Assembly: GCA_027924645.1 (NCBI GenBank)
Contig: BSBN01001017.1
Location: forward strand, 12,922,501-12,986,500
Length of the DNA: 64,000 nt
Reading direction: 5' to 3'
Source: Cunninghamia lanceolata
Lineage: Eukaryota; Streptophyta; Pinopsida; Cupressales; Cupressaceae
Position numbers and translations under genes: made by a program. Positions 1-11,058 of this stretch are shown here, piece after piece; the first letter of the stretch is position 1, and every line of letters begins with the position of its first letter. The notes under the pieces were generated by a model, which saw only the letters and a list, made by a program, of their open reading frames with translations, was not told where the DNA came from and did not search any database.

Positions 1-108
1 CATTGAAAAAAGTACAAAAAATCAAGCATTTCAGGTCATTTTTGCATATAGTGTTGCACTTGTCTTTGACATACTTTTAGAAAGCTTTCAAAATCTGATT
101 TGGCACTT

Positions 109-810
109 ATGGCATCATCTTCTTAGTGCTCTTTGGAATCTTTACATACATATATCACAAAATTTGAAAATCTATACAAATTTCTCAGTATGCATCCTCA
201 TGTCATTACCTATATACAAGCTATGTATCACAAGGATATAATTGTGTCATCTTTCTTCGAAATCCTTGACTATGTATATGATCTTAACAACTTCATATCT
301 CTCATCAATACATACCCTTGGGTACTATAAGAACTGATAAAACACACTTTGAATGAAGAGCATGACACTTCTCATAATAGTTTGGAATTAATAGATGAAA
401 CATATGGAGATGATATCGAAGATGATTACGAGAGTGAGAATAAATTCAAAAGCTATCCTACTTCTCCTACAATTGAACATTCAGATAACTCAAATGAGAA
501 GACTAGGGTTAGCTCTAGTAATTCAAATAATCCTCCTAGCCAAAATGTAGCATTAATGGATGACATCCTAACAATGCAACATTGTTTTGACTATCTTGAC
601 CTATTTAGTGTGATTGATGTGGATAAGGAACAATTTCATAACCCACCCAGTCCAGTGAGAGATGATATTTACGCTGAGGTCCATCCTTTGTTATCCCTTT
701 GGGGATCAGGAAGTGATCAAAATACATTAGATAGACAAATGGAACAACCTGTACCTCTCTCTCGCATTCAGATTTGGGAGGATGATGATGTCCTCGATGA
801 TGGCCTCTAG
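109..810 (+). pseudogene. Acidic ~233-codon ORF of the array element, copy 1 (two internal stops)
   Basis: From ATG at 109 one frame runs to a TAG at 808-810, broken by TAG at 124-126 and TAA at 328-330. Its N-terminal half is mixed hydrophobic (motifs YKFLSMHPHV, SFFEILD, NFISLINTYPW). The C-terminal half is rich in Asp, Glu, Ser and Asn (YGDDIEDDYESENK) and ends in an acidic tail. The same ORF occurs in copies 2 and 3 and, more diverged, on the minus strand at 50,908-51,837, so it was a real protein of the element. It lies where gag would be expected, after the PBS and an AT-rich leader, but has no zinc knuckle and I do not recognise the family. A consensus splice donor follows 17 nt after the stop. 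Confidence 0.6.
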
Positions 811-827
811 CATGAAGATCCAACTAG

Positions 828-895
828 GTAAGTATTTGTAATCCTTTATCTCTCTTGTGATGTGCTTCCCCCATGATGGGTTATGTGTTGTTTAG
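828..895 (+). other. Conserved 68-nt GT-AG intron-like segment, copy 1
   Basis: The stop of the acidic ORF is followed by CTAG/GTAAGTATTT and then, 68 nt on, by a T-rich tract ending GTTGTTTAG/GCC. The donor and acceptor occur at the same 68-nt spacing in copies 2 (5,848-5,915) and 3 (10,991-11,058). They also occur, 111 nt apart, in the minus-strand homolog (50,911 to 50,801). Conservation of both ends across diverged copies suggests a used intron. 68 nt is near the lower limit for plant introns. Confidence 0.45.
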
Positions 896-2530
896 GCCTC
901 CTGGGATGACCCCTAATTCTCTTGTAAGGTTCAGGATACCAAGAGACCACCTCTGTTGTGACCTTCTTCTATTTGTATCATCATTCTTCTATATTGCCTC
1001 TCTCTCTAATTTCATTGTTGTGTGTTGTGTTTTATGGACATACCATTGTGGTTGGTAACTTGGGGGCACCCTCCTACATGACTATCCCTAAGACACTTGT
1101 TTCTCCTGTCTTATTTATTGTTTCCCTTCCTCTAGAGTTTCTATCTAGTGGGCAGATGACGGAAAACATTTATACTGATGCGGACCTAGAGTCCCTTTAG
1201 TGAGAAATAAAAAATTAGACTTTGTTCCTAATATGATGATGGGGTTAGATATCTTATCTGATGCTTGGCTAGTGGAAACACTCATGCTTTCTACGTAGTG
1301 ATTTTGATGATATTTTTATCTCACTTACAAACCTTAACAATATTGCTGCTCCGCACACTTTGTTTGTCTTTGAATCTTGCCATGGTGTTACTCAGTTCAG
1401 AGATTTTTGTGATATAGCCCCACGGTTATCCTCGATCTTTGAATTCATAGTATAACCTTGGCTCTTTTTTTGATTAATCATATGCATTGATGTTGTTTAT
1501 CATGATTATGTGGACACTAACATGTTTCCTACATGGATGTCTTTCTTGGAAAATTTGGCGATCGTAAAGTACATGTCACCTCTAGGGGGCATGGGATTTG
1601 CAAAAGTCCATGTTCCCTTGTTTGTTTTCTTCCTATCTTAATGTGCTTGATATCGATGCATGATATCAACCACTTTAAGGTGGGGGCATATATAAGGTAA
1701 GCTGTCTGCTGTAGATCTTAGCAATGTGCTTGTCCTCAAGTGCAATTGAAAGGTTGGTGGCGATGAGTCCCTCCTGCACTCTAAGTTTGTATGCAATCAA
1801 TCAATTAATCAATCATCTTAAGCCCTCTGCGGAGGTAGGGGTGGCATATCTCTTGCGGCGAGTGCCCATCCTGTCATTTTCAAAAAGTCCTCATCGGGAG
1901 GCAGGGAGCAGTTATGTGACTAAATCAACCCTTAAGCATGTCTTCGACGATTGTTGTGGTAATGCTCAGTCGTCGGTGTGTGCCTGTAATATGCCTGAGA
2001 TGGTGATAAGCCTAGAAATAAGAACACTCCATTGCTTGTCTACCGTGTTTTCTCCTTGTCTTCAAAGTGTGTGTGTTTGGTGTGCTTGCTTTGTTTGGCA
2101 TGTTTGTTGCCCTATATGCAATCTAAAGACTAGCGCAATGAGTGCTACCTACATTTTGGGAGGTTTGGTGTGTCTTGCATGTGTGTTGGCCTATATATGC
2201 AGTTTAAAGACCAACAGTGATGAGTGCTTCCTGCATTATGGGAGGTGTGTTTACATTCCTCTACTTGTATTTACATTTCATATATATGAGAAAAAGAAAA
2301 GAAAAGAAATCATTCATGTTTTCCATGCATTAACTATCTCCTATACATCTGTTGTCTTCTCCTTGTCTTGTGTGACTGTAACTATCTTCTCCATATTTTC
2401 CGTGCGTATCATTGTCTTCAATGTGTTTGTCATGTCTTCTCCATGGTTGGCATGTTTGTTGTGTTTGTTGACTATACTTTAATGCATGTATTGGCCTCAC
2501 ATTTATACATACAGCAAAGTGGGGGCTAAA
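896..2530 (+). other. 3' internal region of array copy 1, no convincing gene
   Basis: It holds CT-rich sequence, the palindrome-rich stretch GATATCGATGCATGATATC near 1,650, a CCTTAAGGTGGGGG tract near 1,680, a short CAAT repeat near 1,795, and two copies of a ~70-bp minisatellite (GATGAGTGCTTCCTGCATT-type) near 2,130-2,245. A 252-codon open frame at 1,724-2,482 is open here and, with one stop, in copy 3. It is frameshifted in copy 2 and low in complexity, so I do not call it a gene. A purine-rich tract (AAAGTGGGGGC) at 2,516-2,526 is a plausible polypurine tract for the LTR that follows. Confidence 0.5.
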
Positions 2531-3699
2531 TGTAATGTCAAAAAATGTCCCCTTGGGGGCTTTTCCCTCATAGGGTTTAGCTCCTGGGTCCATTAGCTAC
2601 ATTTAGGACATTGTGCATCATATTTTGACATCCCAATGAAATGAGCCCTAAGTTTCATGACAAATGGGACCTAGCAGGATCCCTTGAACCTAACCCTGAC
2701 CAAAATAGAGAGGGAGGACTTGGGCATCCACACCCTAGTCCTGCCCTATTTTTGGGGTTTGTGACCGTTATTTGGGTCCTATGCCAACATGGTAAGTTTG
2801 AATTACAAAATTATTGGAGGGAGTGTTTGTAGTTGCATATAAAAGCATATTTAGGCATTCATTTGTAAACTAGATGACAACTAGATGATTACTAGATAGC
2901 AATTTTGATTCTCAAGTTTATGTGAAAGTGATTGAAGGCATTCATTGTGTAGCAAGAGTAGATTTGTGTGGTCTATGTATTTGTATTTGCAGATTTGAGC
3001 AATCATCTCCTCATGGGATGAAAAGCTTCTTCCTCCCATGAGATCTTCACTGCAAGGTGACATCATTAGTATTTTTGAGTATTTATCATTTGGTTTTTGC
3101 CTCTGCCTTTCAAGGGGACACACTCTTTATCGGACAACGGTGTTCAAAAAACTTTAATCTCTCTTGGGGGCTTGACTGAGGCAAGCCTCTAAATACCACA
3201 ACCCCATCCCAAAGTTTCTATGATTGCAGGTTACAGGTTGAAGATATAATAAAAGTAGAGTTGCAGGAGGGCATTAGAGAGTGTTGGATTTGTAGATTAG
3301 AGTTGAAAATAGCACCCTACACTTGGGTACCCACTCTTTAGTCCTTCAGATTCTATGATACAATAGGATTGGACTTGGCCGCCCTCTCATTAGCCCTTGA
3401 CTATTTTGCTTCTAAACCCTAAAAATAGGTGCACAGTTATTTGTCATTTTACATCTTTCTGTACCAATATTTTCTGATATTCATCTGTTTGCTTCCATAT
3501 TTGCATAATTAGGGTTTTAATGTGTAATTGAGCATAATTGATAATTAAATCATACAAATCCAAGTTTCCCTACATCTCATAGTGACCTAGGGACAGATAG
3601 TGCATTGCCACACGACCCAAAGTCCTTGAATGAAAGGGTGAAAGGATGATACATACACAAAACCACCAAAAACCAATCATCCAAATTCCACCCTTTACA
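2531..3699 (+). repeat. Putative LTR of the array element, copy a
   Basis: It begins TGTAATGTCA after a polypurine-like tract and ends CCCTTTACA, satisfying TG...CA. A TATA box (CATATAAAA) is at 2,836-2,844. The motif CTTGACTGAGGCAAGCCTCT near 3,172 recurs, with changes, in the other LTR-type repeats of this window. Compared with copies b and c it lacks about 70 bp near 3,360. It is followed within 4 nt by TGGTGAACCC, a PBS-like sequence. Confidence 0.6.
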
Positions 3700-3702
3700 T
3701 TT

Positions 3703-3714
3703 TGGTGAACCCAT
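3703..3714 (+). promoter_or_regulatory. Putative primer binding site after LTR a
   Basis: TGGTGAACCCAT begins 4 nt after the LTR end. It starts with TGG, as needed to pair with a tRNA CCA tail. I cannot name the tRNA. The same sequence follows LTR b, and a related one (TGGTGAGCC) follows the Tat-like LTR remnant at 31,011. Confidence 0.45.
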
Positions 3715-5129
3715 GTTGTTGGACTTGTTTGCACCTTGTAGAGTGTTTCCCTTCATATTTTCATTGCCTTCATTCATTCATAGTATCATTCATCTTATTG
3801 CATTGGAAAACTTACAAAAAAATGAAAATTTGAAAAATTTTGAAAAAAATCGCATTCTAGGGTTTCTATTTTGCAACAATTAATGTGGATTTCATCAAAT
3901 TTATGATTTTTGCATTAAATCTAAGTGAAATTGCAGAAAATTACAAAATTTCTATAGCTTGTATTGCAATTTCATCATAAAATTGCTAGGGTTTTGTTGA
4001 AAATTGTGAATTTTTCGTATAACCTAGTAATTCCAAAATCTAAGGTTTGTAGGCAAAATTTTGTTTCAGATTTTTTTAATGATCCTAGACACTAATTCAA
4101 AATTTCATTTGGCTGTAGTGTTGCATTTCAGTGTAAATTTACATTTAGATCTCAAAATTTTACATTTTTACATAGAAAATTTCAACAAAAACTAGTGTTT
4201 TCATTGATTTTTTCTTAGATTAGCACATGCATTTTGCATGGTAGGGTGTAGAAATTATTTTAAGATCTTATTGGACTTAATTTTCATCATAAATAAAACT
4301 ACAAGACATTTATATAGCATTTTGTATCAAGATCTCAAACCTAGGGCTTGAAAAACCTTGATTTTCACTAAATTTGGCCTTATCGACTCTCAAAATTTGC
4401 ACCATAGGCATGTTGTGAAGAATATTTTTTCTCTAATTGGATTTTATTAGGGTTATTATCTTCTTCCCCTCCTAAAAATCTTCACAACACCTTTCTATTG
4501 AGCTGTTGTATTGAAAATTTGGCAAAAAATTGCATATTTTTGCTATATTTGCCCTAAGGTTTGACCTAGATTGCACACCAAGTATGTTGTAAAATATTTT
4601 ATGATTGTATGTGACTGATATCACTACTATTATTTTCTTCACCTCCTAAAATTCTTTACAACACCCTTTTTTGTAAGTCTTGGAGTTGAAAAATTGTGAA
4701 AATTTGCATAATTTTGCTATATTTTCACTAGGGTTTGATCTTGAGTGGCACTATAATTGTGTTGCAAAAGATTTTTTTGGCATTAGGTGGATGTTATTAC
4801 TGATATAATTTTATTTCCATCATCATTTTCCTCACAACATGCTTTGTCATGCTCTTTTGCGTTGAGATTTGGTGAAAAAATCGCATATTTTCATGTATGC
4901 TCACTAGGTTTTGACTTATCATCATCTTAGATTTGTAATAAGAGTGTGTTGTGACAGATATTATTGTATTATTTCTGCCCCTGATAAAAAATTTTACAAC
5001 ACCTTTTCTTTCATATATTTGCATTGAAAAAAGTACGAAAAACCAAGCATTTTAGGTCATTTTTGCATATAGTGTTGCACTTGTCTTTGGCATACTTTTA
5101 GAAAGATTTCAAAATATGATTTGGCACTT
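3715..5129 (+). other. AT-rich leader of array copy 2, no gene
   Basis: About 1.4 kb between the PBS and the acidic ORF. It is made of loosely repeated short motifs such as GGGTTTTGTTGAAAATT, CTAGGGTTTGA and CACAACACC, the last three words recurring several times at intervals of roughly 130-250 bp. No long open frame is present. The same leader occurs in copy 3 (8,831-10,272) and, in reverse, at 58,316-59,370. Confidence 0.5.
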
Positions 5130-5830
5130 ATGGCCTCATCTTCTCAGTGATATTTGGAATATTTACATGCATATATCACAAAATTTGAAAATTTGTACAA
5201 ATTTCTCAGTATGCATCCTCATGTCGTTACCTTTATACAAGCTATGTATCACAAGAATATAATTGTGTCATCTTTCTTCTAAATCCTCGACTATGTATCT
5301 GATCTTAAAAACTTCATTTCTCTCATCAATACATACCTTTGGTTAGTAGAAGAAATGATAAAAACACACTTTGAATGAAGAGCATGACACTTCTCATAAT
5401 AGTTTGGAATTAATAGCTGAAACATATGGAGATGATATCAACAATGATTATGAGAGTTATAATGAATTAACAATCTACCCTACTTCTCCTACAATGAAAC
5501 ATTTAGATAACTTAGATCAGAAGACTAGGGTTATCTCTAGTAATTTGAATAATCCTCCTAGCCAAAATGTAGTATTAATGGATGATATCCTAAAAATGCA
5601 ACACTGTTTTGACTATCTTGACCTATTTGGTGTGATTGATGTGGATAAGGAACAATTTCATAACCCACCTAGTCCAATGAGAGATGATATTTATGTTGAG
5701 GTCCATCCTTCATTGCCCCTTCAGGGATCGAGAAGTGATCAAAATACATTAGACAGACCAATGGAACAACCTGTACCTCTCTAGCATCCAGATTTGGGAG
5801 GATGATGACCTCCTTGATGATTGCCTCTAG
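5130..5830 (+). pseudogene. Acidic ORF of the array element, copy 2 (stops and frameshifts)
   Basis: This is the homolog of the ORF at 109-810, from ATG at 5,130 to the TAG at 5,828. It has TGA at 5,148-5,150, a GAA-to-TAA stop at 5,280-5,282, one extra A near 5,360 that shifts the frame, and a small deletion near 5,780 that creates an early stop. The 137-codon open segment at 5,371-5,784 preserves the acidic C-terminal half (AETYGDDINNDYESYNE). The product is unrecognised. The 68-nt intron-like segment follows at 5,848-5,915. Confidence 0.6.
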
Positions 5831-5847
5831 CACGAAGATCCAACCAG

Positions 5848-5915
5848 GTAAGTATCCCTAATCCTTTATCTCTCTCATGATGTGCTTCCACCGTGATGTG
5901 TTATGTGTTGTTTAG
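5848..5915 (+). other. Conserved 68-nt GT-AG intron-like segment, copy 2
   Basis: CAACCAG/GTAAGTATCC at the donor and GTTGTTTAG/GCC at the acceptor, at the same 68-nt spacing as in the other two copies. Confidence 0.45.
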
Positions 5916-6814
5916 GCCTCCTGGGATGATGCTTGATTCTCTTGTAATGTCTGGGATACTAGGAGATAGGCTCTATTGTGACTTTCTTCTATTTGTATCA
6001 TCATTCTTCTATATTGCTTCTCTCTAATTTCATTATTGTGTGTTGTGTCTTACGGACATAGTGTTGTGGTTGGTGACTTGGGGGCACCCTCCTATGTGAC
6101 TCTCCCTACGACACTTGTTTCTCCTCTCTTATTTATTGTTTCCCTTCCTCTAGTGTTTCTATCTAGTGGGAAGATGATGAAAAAAATTTATACTGATTCA
6201 GACCTAGCATCCCTTTAGTGAGAAATCAAAAATTAGACTTAGTTCCTACTATGATGATGGGGATGTATATCTTATTTGATGGTTGGATAGTGGAAGCACT
6301 CGTGCTTTTGGCGTAGTGATTTTGATGATGTTTTTATCTCACTTACAAACCTTAACAATACTGCTGCTTCGCATACTTTGTTTGTCTTTGAATATCGCCT
6401 TGGTGGTACTTAGTTTGGAGATTTTCATGATATAGCCCCACTATTATCCTCGATCTTTGAATTCGTGGTATAACCTTGGCTCTTTGTGTGATTAATCATA
6501 TGCATTGATGTTATTGTTTATAATGATTATGTGGACACTAACATGTTTCTTGCAGGGATGTGTTTGTGGGAACATTTGGTGATCATAAAGTACATGTCAC
6601 CTCTAGGGGGCATGGGCTTTGTGAAAGTACATCTTCCATTGTGTATTTTGTTCCTACCTTAACATGCTTGATATCAATGCATGATATCAACCACCTTAAG
6701 GTGGGGGCATATATAAAGTAAGCTGTCTGTTGTACATCTTAGCAATGTGCTTCTCCTCAGGTGTAGTTTAACAGTTGGTGGCGATGAGTCCCTCCTCCAC
6801 TCTGAGTTTGTATG

Positions 6815-6840
6815 CAATCAATCAATCAATCAATCAATCA
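6815..6840 (+). repeat. (CAAT)n microsatellite in array copy 2
   Basis: About six CAAT units. The equivalent site has four near 11,955 and a shorter interrupted run near 1,795, so the repeat number varies between the array copies. Confidence 0.85.
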
Positions 6841-7554
6841 TCTTAAGACCTCTATAGAGGTGGGGGAGGCATATCTCTTGCGAAGAGTGCCCATCTTGTC
6901 ATTTTTAAAAAGTCCTTATCGGGAGGCAGGGAGCAGTTCTGTGACTAAATCAACCCTTAAGCGTGTCTTCGATGATTGTTGTGGTGAAGCGCAATATCAA
7001 TGTGTGCCTGTAATGTGTCTAAGGTGGTGATGAACCTAGAAATAGGAACACTCCATTGCTTGTCTTCCGTGTTTTCTCTATGTCTTCAAAGTGTGTGCGT
7101 TTGGTGTGCTTGCTTTGTTTGACATGTTTGTTGCCCCATATACAGTCTAAAGACTAGCATGATGAGTGCTTCCTACATTTTGGGAGGTTTGGCATGTCTT
7201 ACGTGTGTGTTGTCCCATTTATGCAGTTTAAAGACCAACATCGATGAGTGCTTCCTACATTATGGGATGTATGTTTACTTTCCTGTACTTGCATCTACAT
7301 TTCATATATAAGAAAAAAACAAAAGAAAACAAATCAGTCTTGTTTTCCATGCATTAACTGTTTGCTATGCATCTTCTCTCTTCTTTATGTCTTGCATGAC
7401 TGTAACTTTCTTCTCCATGTTTTGCATGCCTGTCATTGTCTTCAATGTGTTTGGTGTGTCTTCTCTGTGCTTGGTGTGTTTGTTGTGTTTATTGACTATA
7501 CTTTAATGCATGTATTGGCATCGCGTTTATACATACATTAAAATGAGGCCTAAA

Positions 7555-8815
7555 TGTAACATCACAAAATGTCCCCTTGGGGGCTTTTCCCTCATAAGGT
7601 TTAGCTCTTAGGACATTTAGCTCCATTTAGGACATGTTACATCATATTTTGACATCCCGATGAAATGAGCCCTAAGTTTCATGACAAATGGGACCTAGGG
7701 GGATCACTTGAACCTAACCTTGACCAAAATAGGGAGGGAGGACTTGGGTGCCCCCGCCCTAGTCCTGCCCTATTTTGGGTCAGTCCCAAATTTTGAGTAT
7801 CGTCTTGTGACCGTTATTTGGGTCCTATTCCAACACAGTAAGTTTGAATTACGAAATTCTTGGAGGGAGTGTTTGTAGTTGCATATAAAAGCATGTTTAG
7901 GCATTCATTTGTAAACTAAATGACAACTAGATGATTACTATCTTGCAATTTGGATTCTCAAGTTTATGTGAAAGTGATTCAAGGCATTCATTGTGTAGCA
8001 AGAGTAGATTTGTGTTGTCTATGTATTTGTATTTGCATATTTGAGCAATCATCTCCTCATGGCATGAAGAGCTTCTTCCTCCCATGAGATCTTCACTACA
8101 AGGTGACATTATAAGTGTTTTTGAGCATTTATCATTTAGTTTTTGCCTCTGCCCCTCAAGGGCACACACTCTCTATCGGACAACAGTGTTCGAAAGACTT
8201 GAATTTCTCTCTGGGGCTTGACTAAGGAAAGCCTCTAAACACCACAACCCCCTCCCAAAGTTTCTATGATTGTAGGTTACAAGTTGAAGATATAATAAAA
8301 ATCAAGTTGCAAGAGGGCATCACAGAGTGTCAAATTTGTAAATCAGAGTTGAAAATAGTACCCTGGACTTGGGCACCCGCTCTTTAGTCCTTCGAATTCT
8401 ATGACGGGAAAATCTCTGATGCAGTAGGAACAGGTTATAGATCAATCTTCTAGATCCTGACAAAAACCTAGGCATTGGACTTGGGAGCCCACTAATTAGT
8501 CCCTGACTGTTCTGCTTCTAAACCTTAAAAATAGGTGCACATTTATTTGTCATTTTACATCTTTATGTAGCAGCATTTTTTTATATATGTTTGTTCGCTT
8601 CCATATTTGCATAATTAGGGTTTTAATATGTAATTGAGCATAATTGAGCTTAATTGATAATCAAATCATACAAATCCAAGTTTTCCTACATCTCATAGTG
8701 ACCTAGGGTCTGATAGTGCATTGCCACTCAAACTAAAGTCCATGAATGAAAGGGTGAAAGGAGCATACACACACAAAACCACCAAAAACTAATCATCCAA
8801 ATTCCACCATTTACA
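7555..8815 (+). repeat. Putative LTR of the array element, copy b
   Basis: Starts TGTAACATCA and ends TTTACA; a TATA box (GCATATAAAA) is at 7,881-7,890. It carries two blocks missing from LTR a: one near 7,778 containing GGTCAGTCCCAAATTTTG, and one near 8,403 containing GGGAAAATCTCTGATGCAG. Both are present in LTR c. The purine tract in front is weaker than in copy a (AAAATGAGGCC). A PBS-like TGGTGAACC follows at 8,819. Confidence 0.6.
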
Positions 8816-8818
8816 TTT

Positions 8819-8830
8819 TGGTGAACCTAT
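8819..8830 (+). promoter_or_regulatory. Putative primer binding site after LTR b
   Basis: TGGTGAACCTAT, one change from the copy-a site, at the same 3-nt spacing from the LTR end. Confidence 0.45.
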
Positions 8831-10272
8831 GTTGTTGGACTTGTGTTGCACCTTGCTAAGTGTTTCACTTCATATTTTCTTTTCTTTCATTCATTCATAG
8901 TATTATTCATCTTATTGCATTGGAAAACTTACAAAAAAATTAGAAAAATTAGAAAAAATTGAAAAAAATTGCATTCCAAGGTTTCTATTTTGCAACAATT
9001 AATGTGAATTTAATCAAAGTTATGATTTTTGTATTAAATATGATTTAAATTGAATAAAATTACAAAAATTCAATAGCTTCCATCGCATTTTCATCATAAA
9101 ATTGCTAGGGTTTTGTTGAAAATTGTGGATTTTTCGTATAACCTAAAAATTTCAAAATCTAGGGTTTGTAGGAAAAATCTTGTTTTATATTTTTCTACTG
9201 ATCTTAGACAATCATTCAAAATTTTATTTGACTGTAGTGTTGTATTTTAGTGTAAATTTGCATTTAGATCTCAAAAAGTTTTATTTTTACATAGAAAATT
9301 TCCACAAAAAACTAGTGTTTTCATTGATTTTTCCTTAGATTAGCACTTGCATTTTACATGGTAGGGTGTGGAAATCATTTTCAGATCTAAGAGACTTAAT
9401 TTTCATCATAAATCAGACTACAATACATTCATATAGCATTTTGCATCAAGATCTCAAACCTAGGGCTTGGAAAGCCTTGATTTTCACTAAATTTGGCCTT
9501 ATCGACTCTCCAAATTTGCACCATAGGTGTTTTGTGAAGAATATTTTTGAAATAATTAGATGTTATTAGGGTCATTATCTTCTTTCCCTCCTAAAAATAT
9601 TCACAACACCTTTTTATGAGCTCTTGTATTGAAAATTTGGCGAAAAATTGCACATTTTTGCTATATTTTCCCTAGGCTTTGACCTAGATTGCACTCCAAG
9701 CATGTTGTAAAATATTTTATAATTGTAGGTGACTGATATCACTTATATTATTTTCTATACCTCCTAAAATTCTTTACAACACCCCTTTTGCTAGGTCTTG
9801 GAGTTGAAAATTTGTGAAAATTCTCATAATTTTGCTATATTTTCACTAGGGTTTGATCTTGAATAGCACTATAAGCGTGTTGTGACAGATTTTTTTGGCA
9901 TTAGGTGGCTATTATTACTGATATAATTTTTTTTCCATCATCATTTTCCTCACAACACCCTTTGTCATGCTCTTTTAAATTGAGATTTTGTGAAAAAATC
10001 GCATATTTTTCTATATTCTCACTAGGTTTTGACTAGTCATCATCTTAGATTTGCATTAACAGTGTCTTGTGATAGATATTATTGCTATATTGGAATGATA
10101 TCAGAAATATTATTTTTGGCCCTTGATCAAAATCTTTACAACACCTTTTCTTTCATATATTTGCATTGAAAAAAATAGAAAAAAATAAAGCATTTTAGGT
10201 CATTTTTGCATATAGTGTTGCACTTGTCTTTGACATACTTTTAGAAAGCTTTTACAATATGATTTGGCACTT

Positions 10273-10973
10273 ATGGCCTCATCTTCTTAGTTCTCTTTGG
10301 AATCTTTACATGCATATATCACAAAATTTGAAAATATTTACAAATTTCTCAGTATGCATCCTCATGTCGTTACCTATATACAAGCTATGTATCACAAGGA
10401 TATAATTGTGTCATCTTTCTTTGAAATCCTTGACAATGTATCTGATCTTAACAACTTCATATCTCTCATCAATACATACCCTTGGGTAGTAGAAGAATGG
10501 ATAAAACATAGTTTGAATGAAGAGCATGACACTTCTCATAATAGTTTGGAATTAATAGTTGAAACATATGGAGATGATATCGACAATGATTATGAGAGTG
10601 ATAATGAATTCACAAGCTACCCTACTTCTCCTACAACTAAACATTTAGATAACTCAGATGAGAGGACTAGGGTTATCTCTAGTCATTTGAATAATCCTCC
10701 TAGCCAAAATGTAGCATTAATGGATGATATCCTAACAACGCAACAATATTTTGACTATCTTGACCTTTTGGTCTGATTGGCGTGGATAAGGAATAGTTTC
10801 ATAACCCACCTAGTCCACTAAGAGATGATATTTATGTTGAGGTCCATCCTTCGTTATACCTTCGAGGATCAAGAAGTGATCAAAATACATTAGACAAACA
10901 AATGGAACAACCTACACCTCTCTCTAGCATTCAAATTTGGGAGGATGATGACCTCCTTGATGATGGCCTCTAG
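10273..10973 (+). pseudogene. Acidic ORF of the array element, copy 3 (best preserved)
   Basis: From ATG at 10,273 the frame has one early TAG (10,288-10,290) and then stays open to about 10,776. A one-base loss near 10,768 then shifts it away from the acidic C-terminal tail, which ends with the shared TAG at 10,971-10,973. The open part contains YKFLSMHPHV, FFEILDNVSDLNNFI and the acidic run YGDDIDNDYESDNEF. It is the best guide to the ancestral protein of the forward array. Function is unknown. Its position just after PBS and leader suggests a Gag-like or regulatory role, which is inference only. Confidence 0.6.
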
Positions 10974-10990
10974 CACGAAGATCCAATCAG

Positions 10991-11058
10991 GTAAGTATCT
11001 CTAACCCTTTATATCTCTCATGATGTGCTTTCCCCGTGAAGTGTTATGTGTTGTTTAG
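10991..11058 (+). other. Conserved 68-nt GT-AG intron-like segment, copy 3
   Basis: CAATCAG/GTAAGTATCT at the donor and GTTGTTTAG/GCC at the acceptor, at the same spacing as copies 1 and 2. Confidence 0.45.

Noticed and set aside
1021..1200. Short frame reading GDLGAPSYVT and similar, repeated in all three array copies.
   Set aside because: It recurs because the DNA is repeated. It is short, lies downstream of the intron-like segment, and no clear match was seen in the minus-strand relative.
1724..2482. 252-codon open frame in array copy 1, also nearly open in copy 3 (11,884-12,639).
   Set aside because: It is frameshifted in copy 2, biased to Cys, Leu and Val from a TG/CT-rich tract, spans a variable CAAT microsatellite and a minisatellite, and has no counterpart reading frame in the minus-strand relative.
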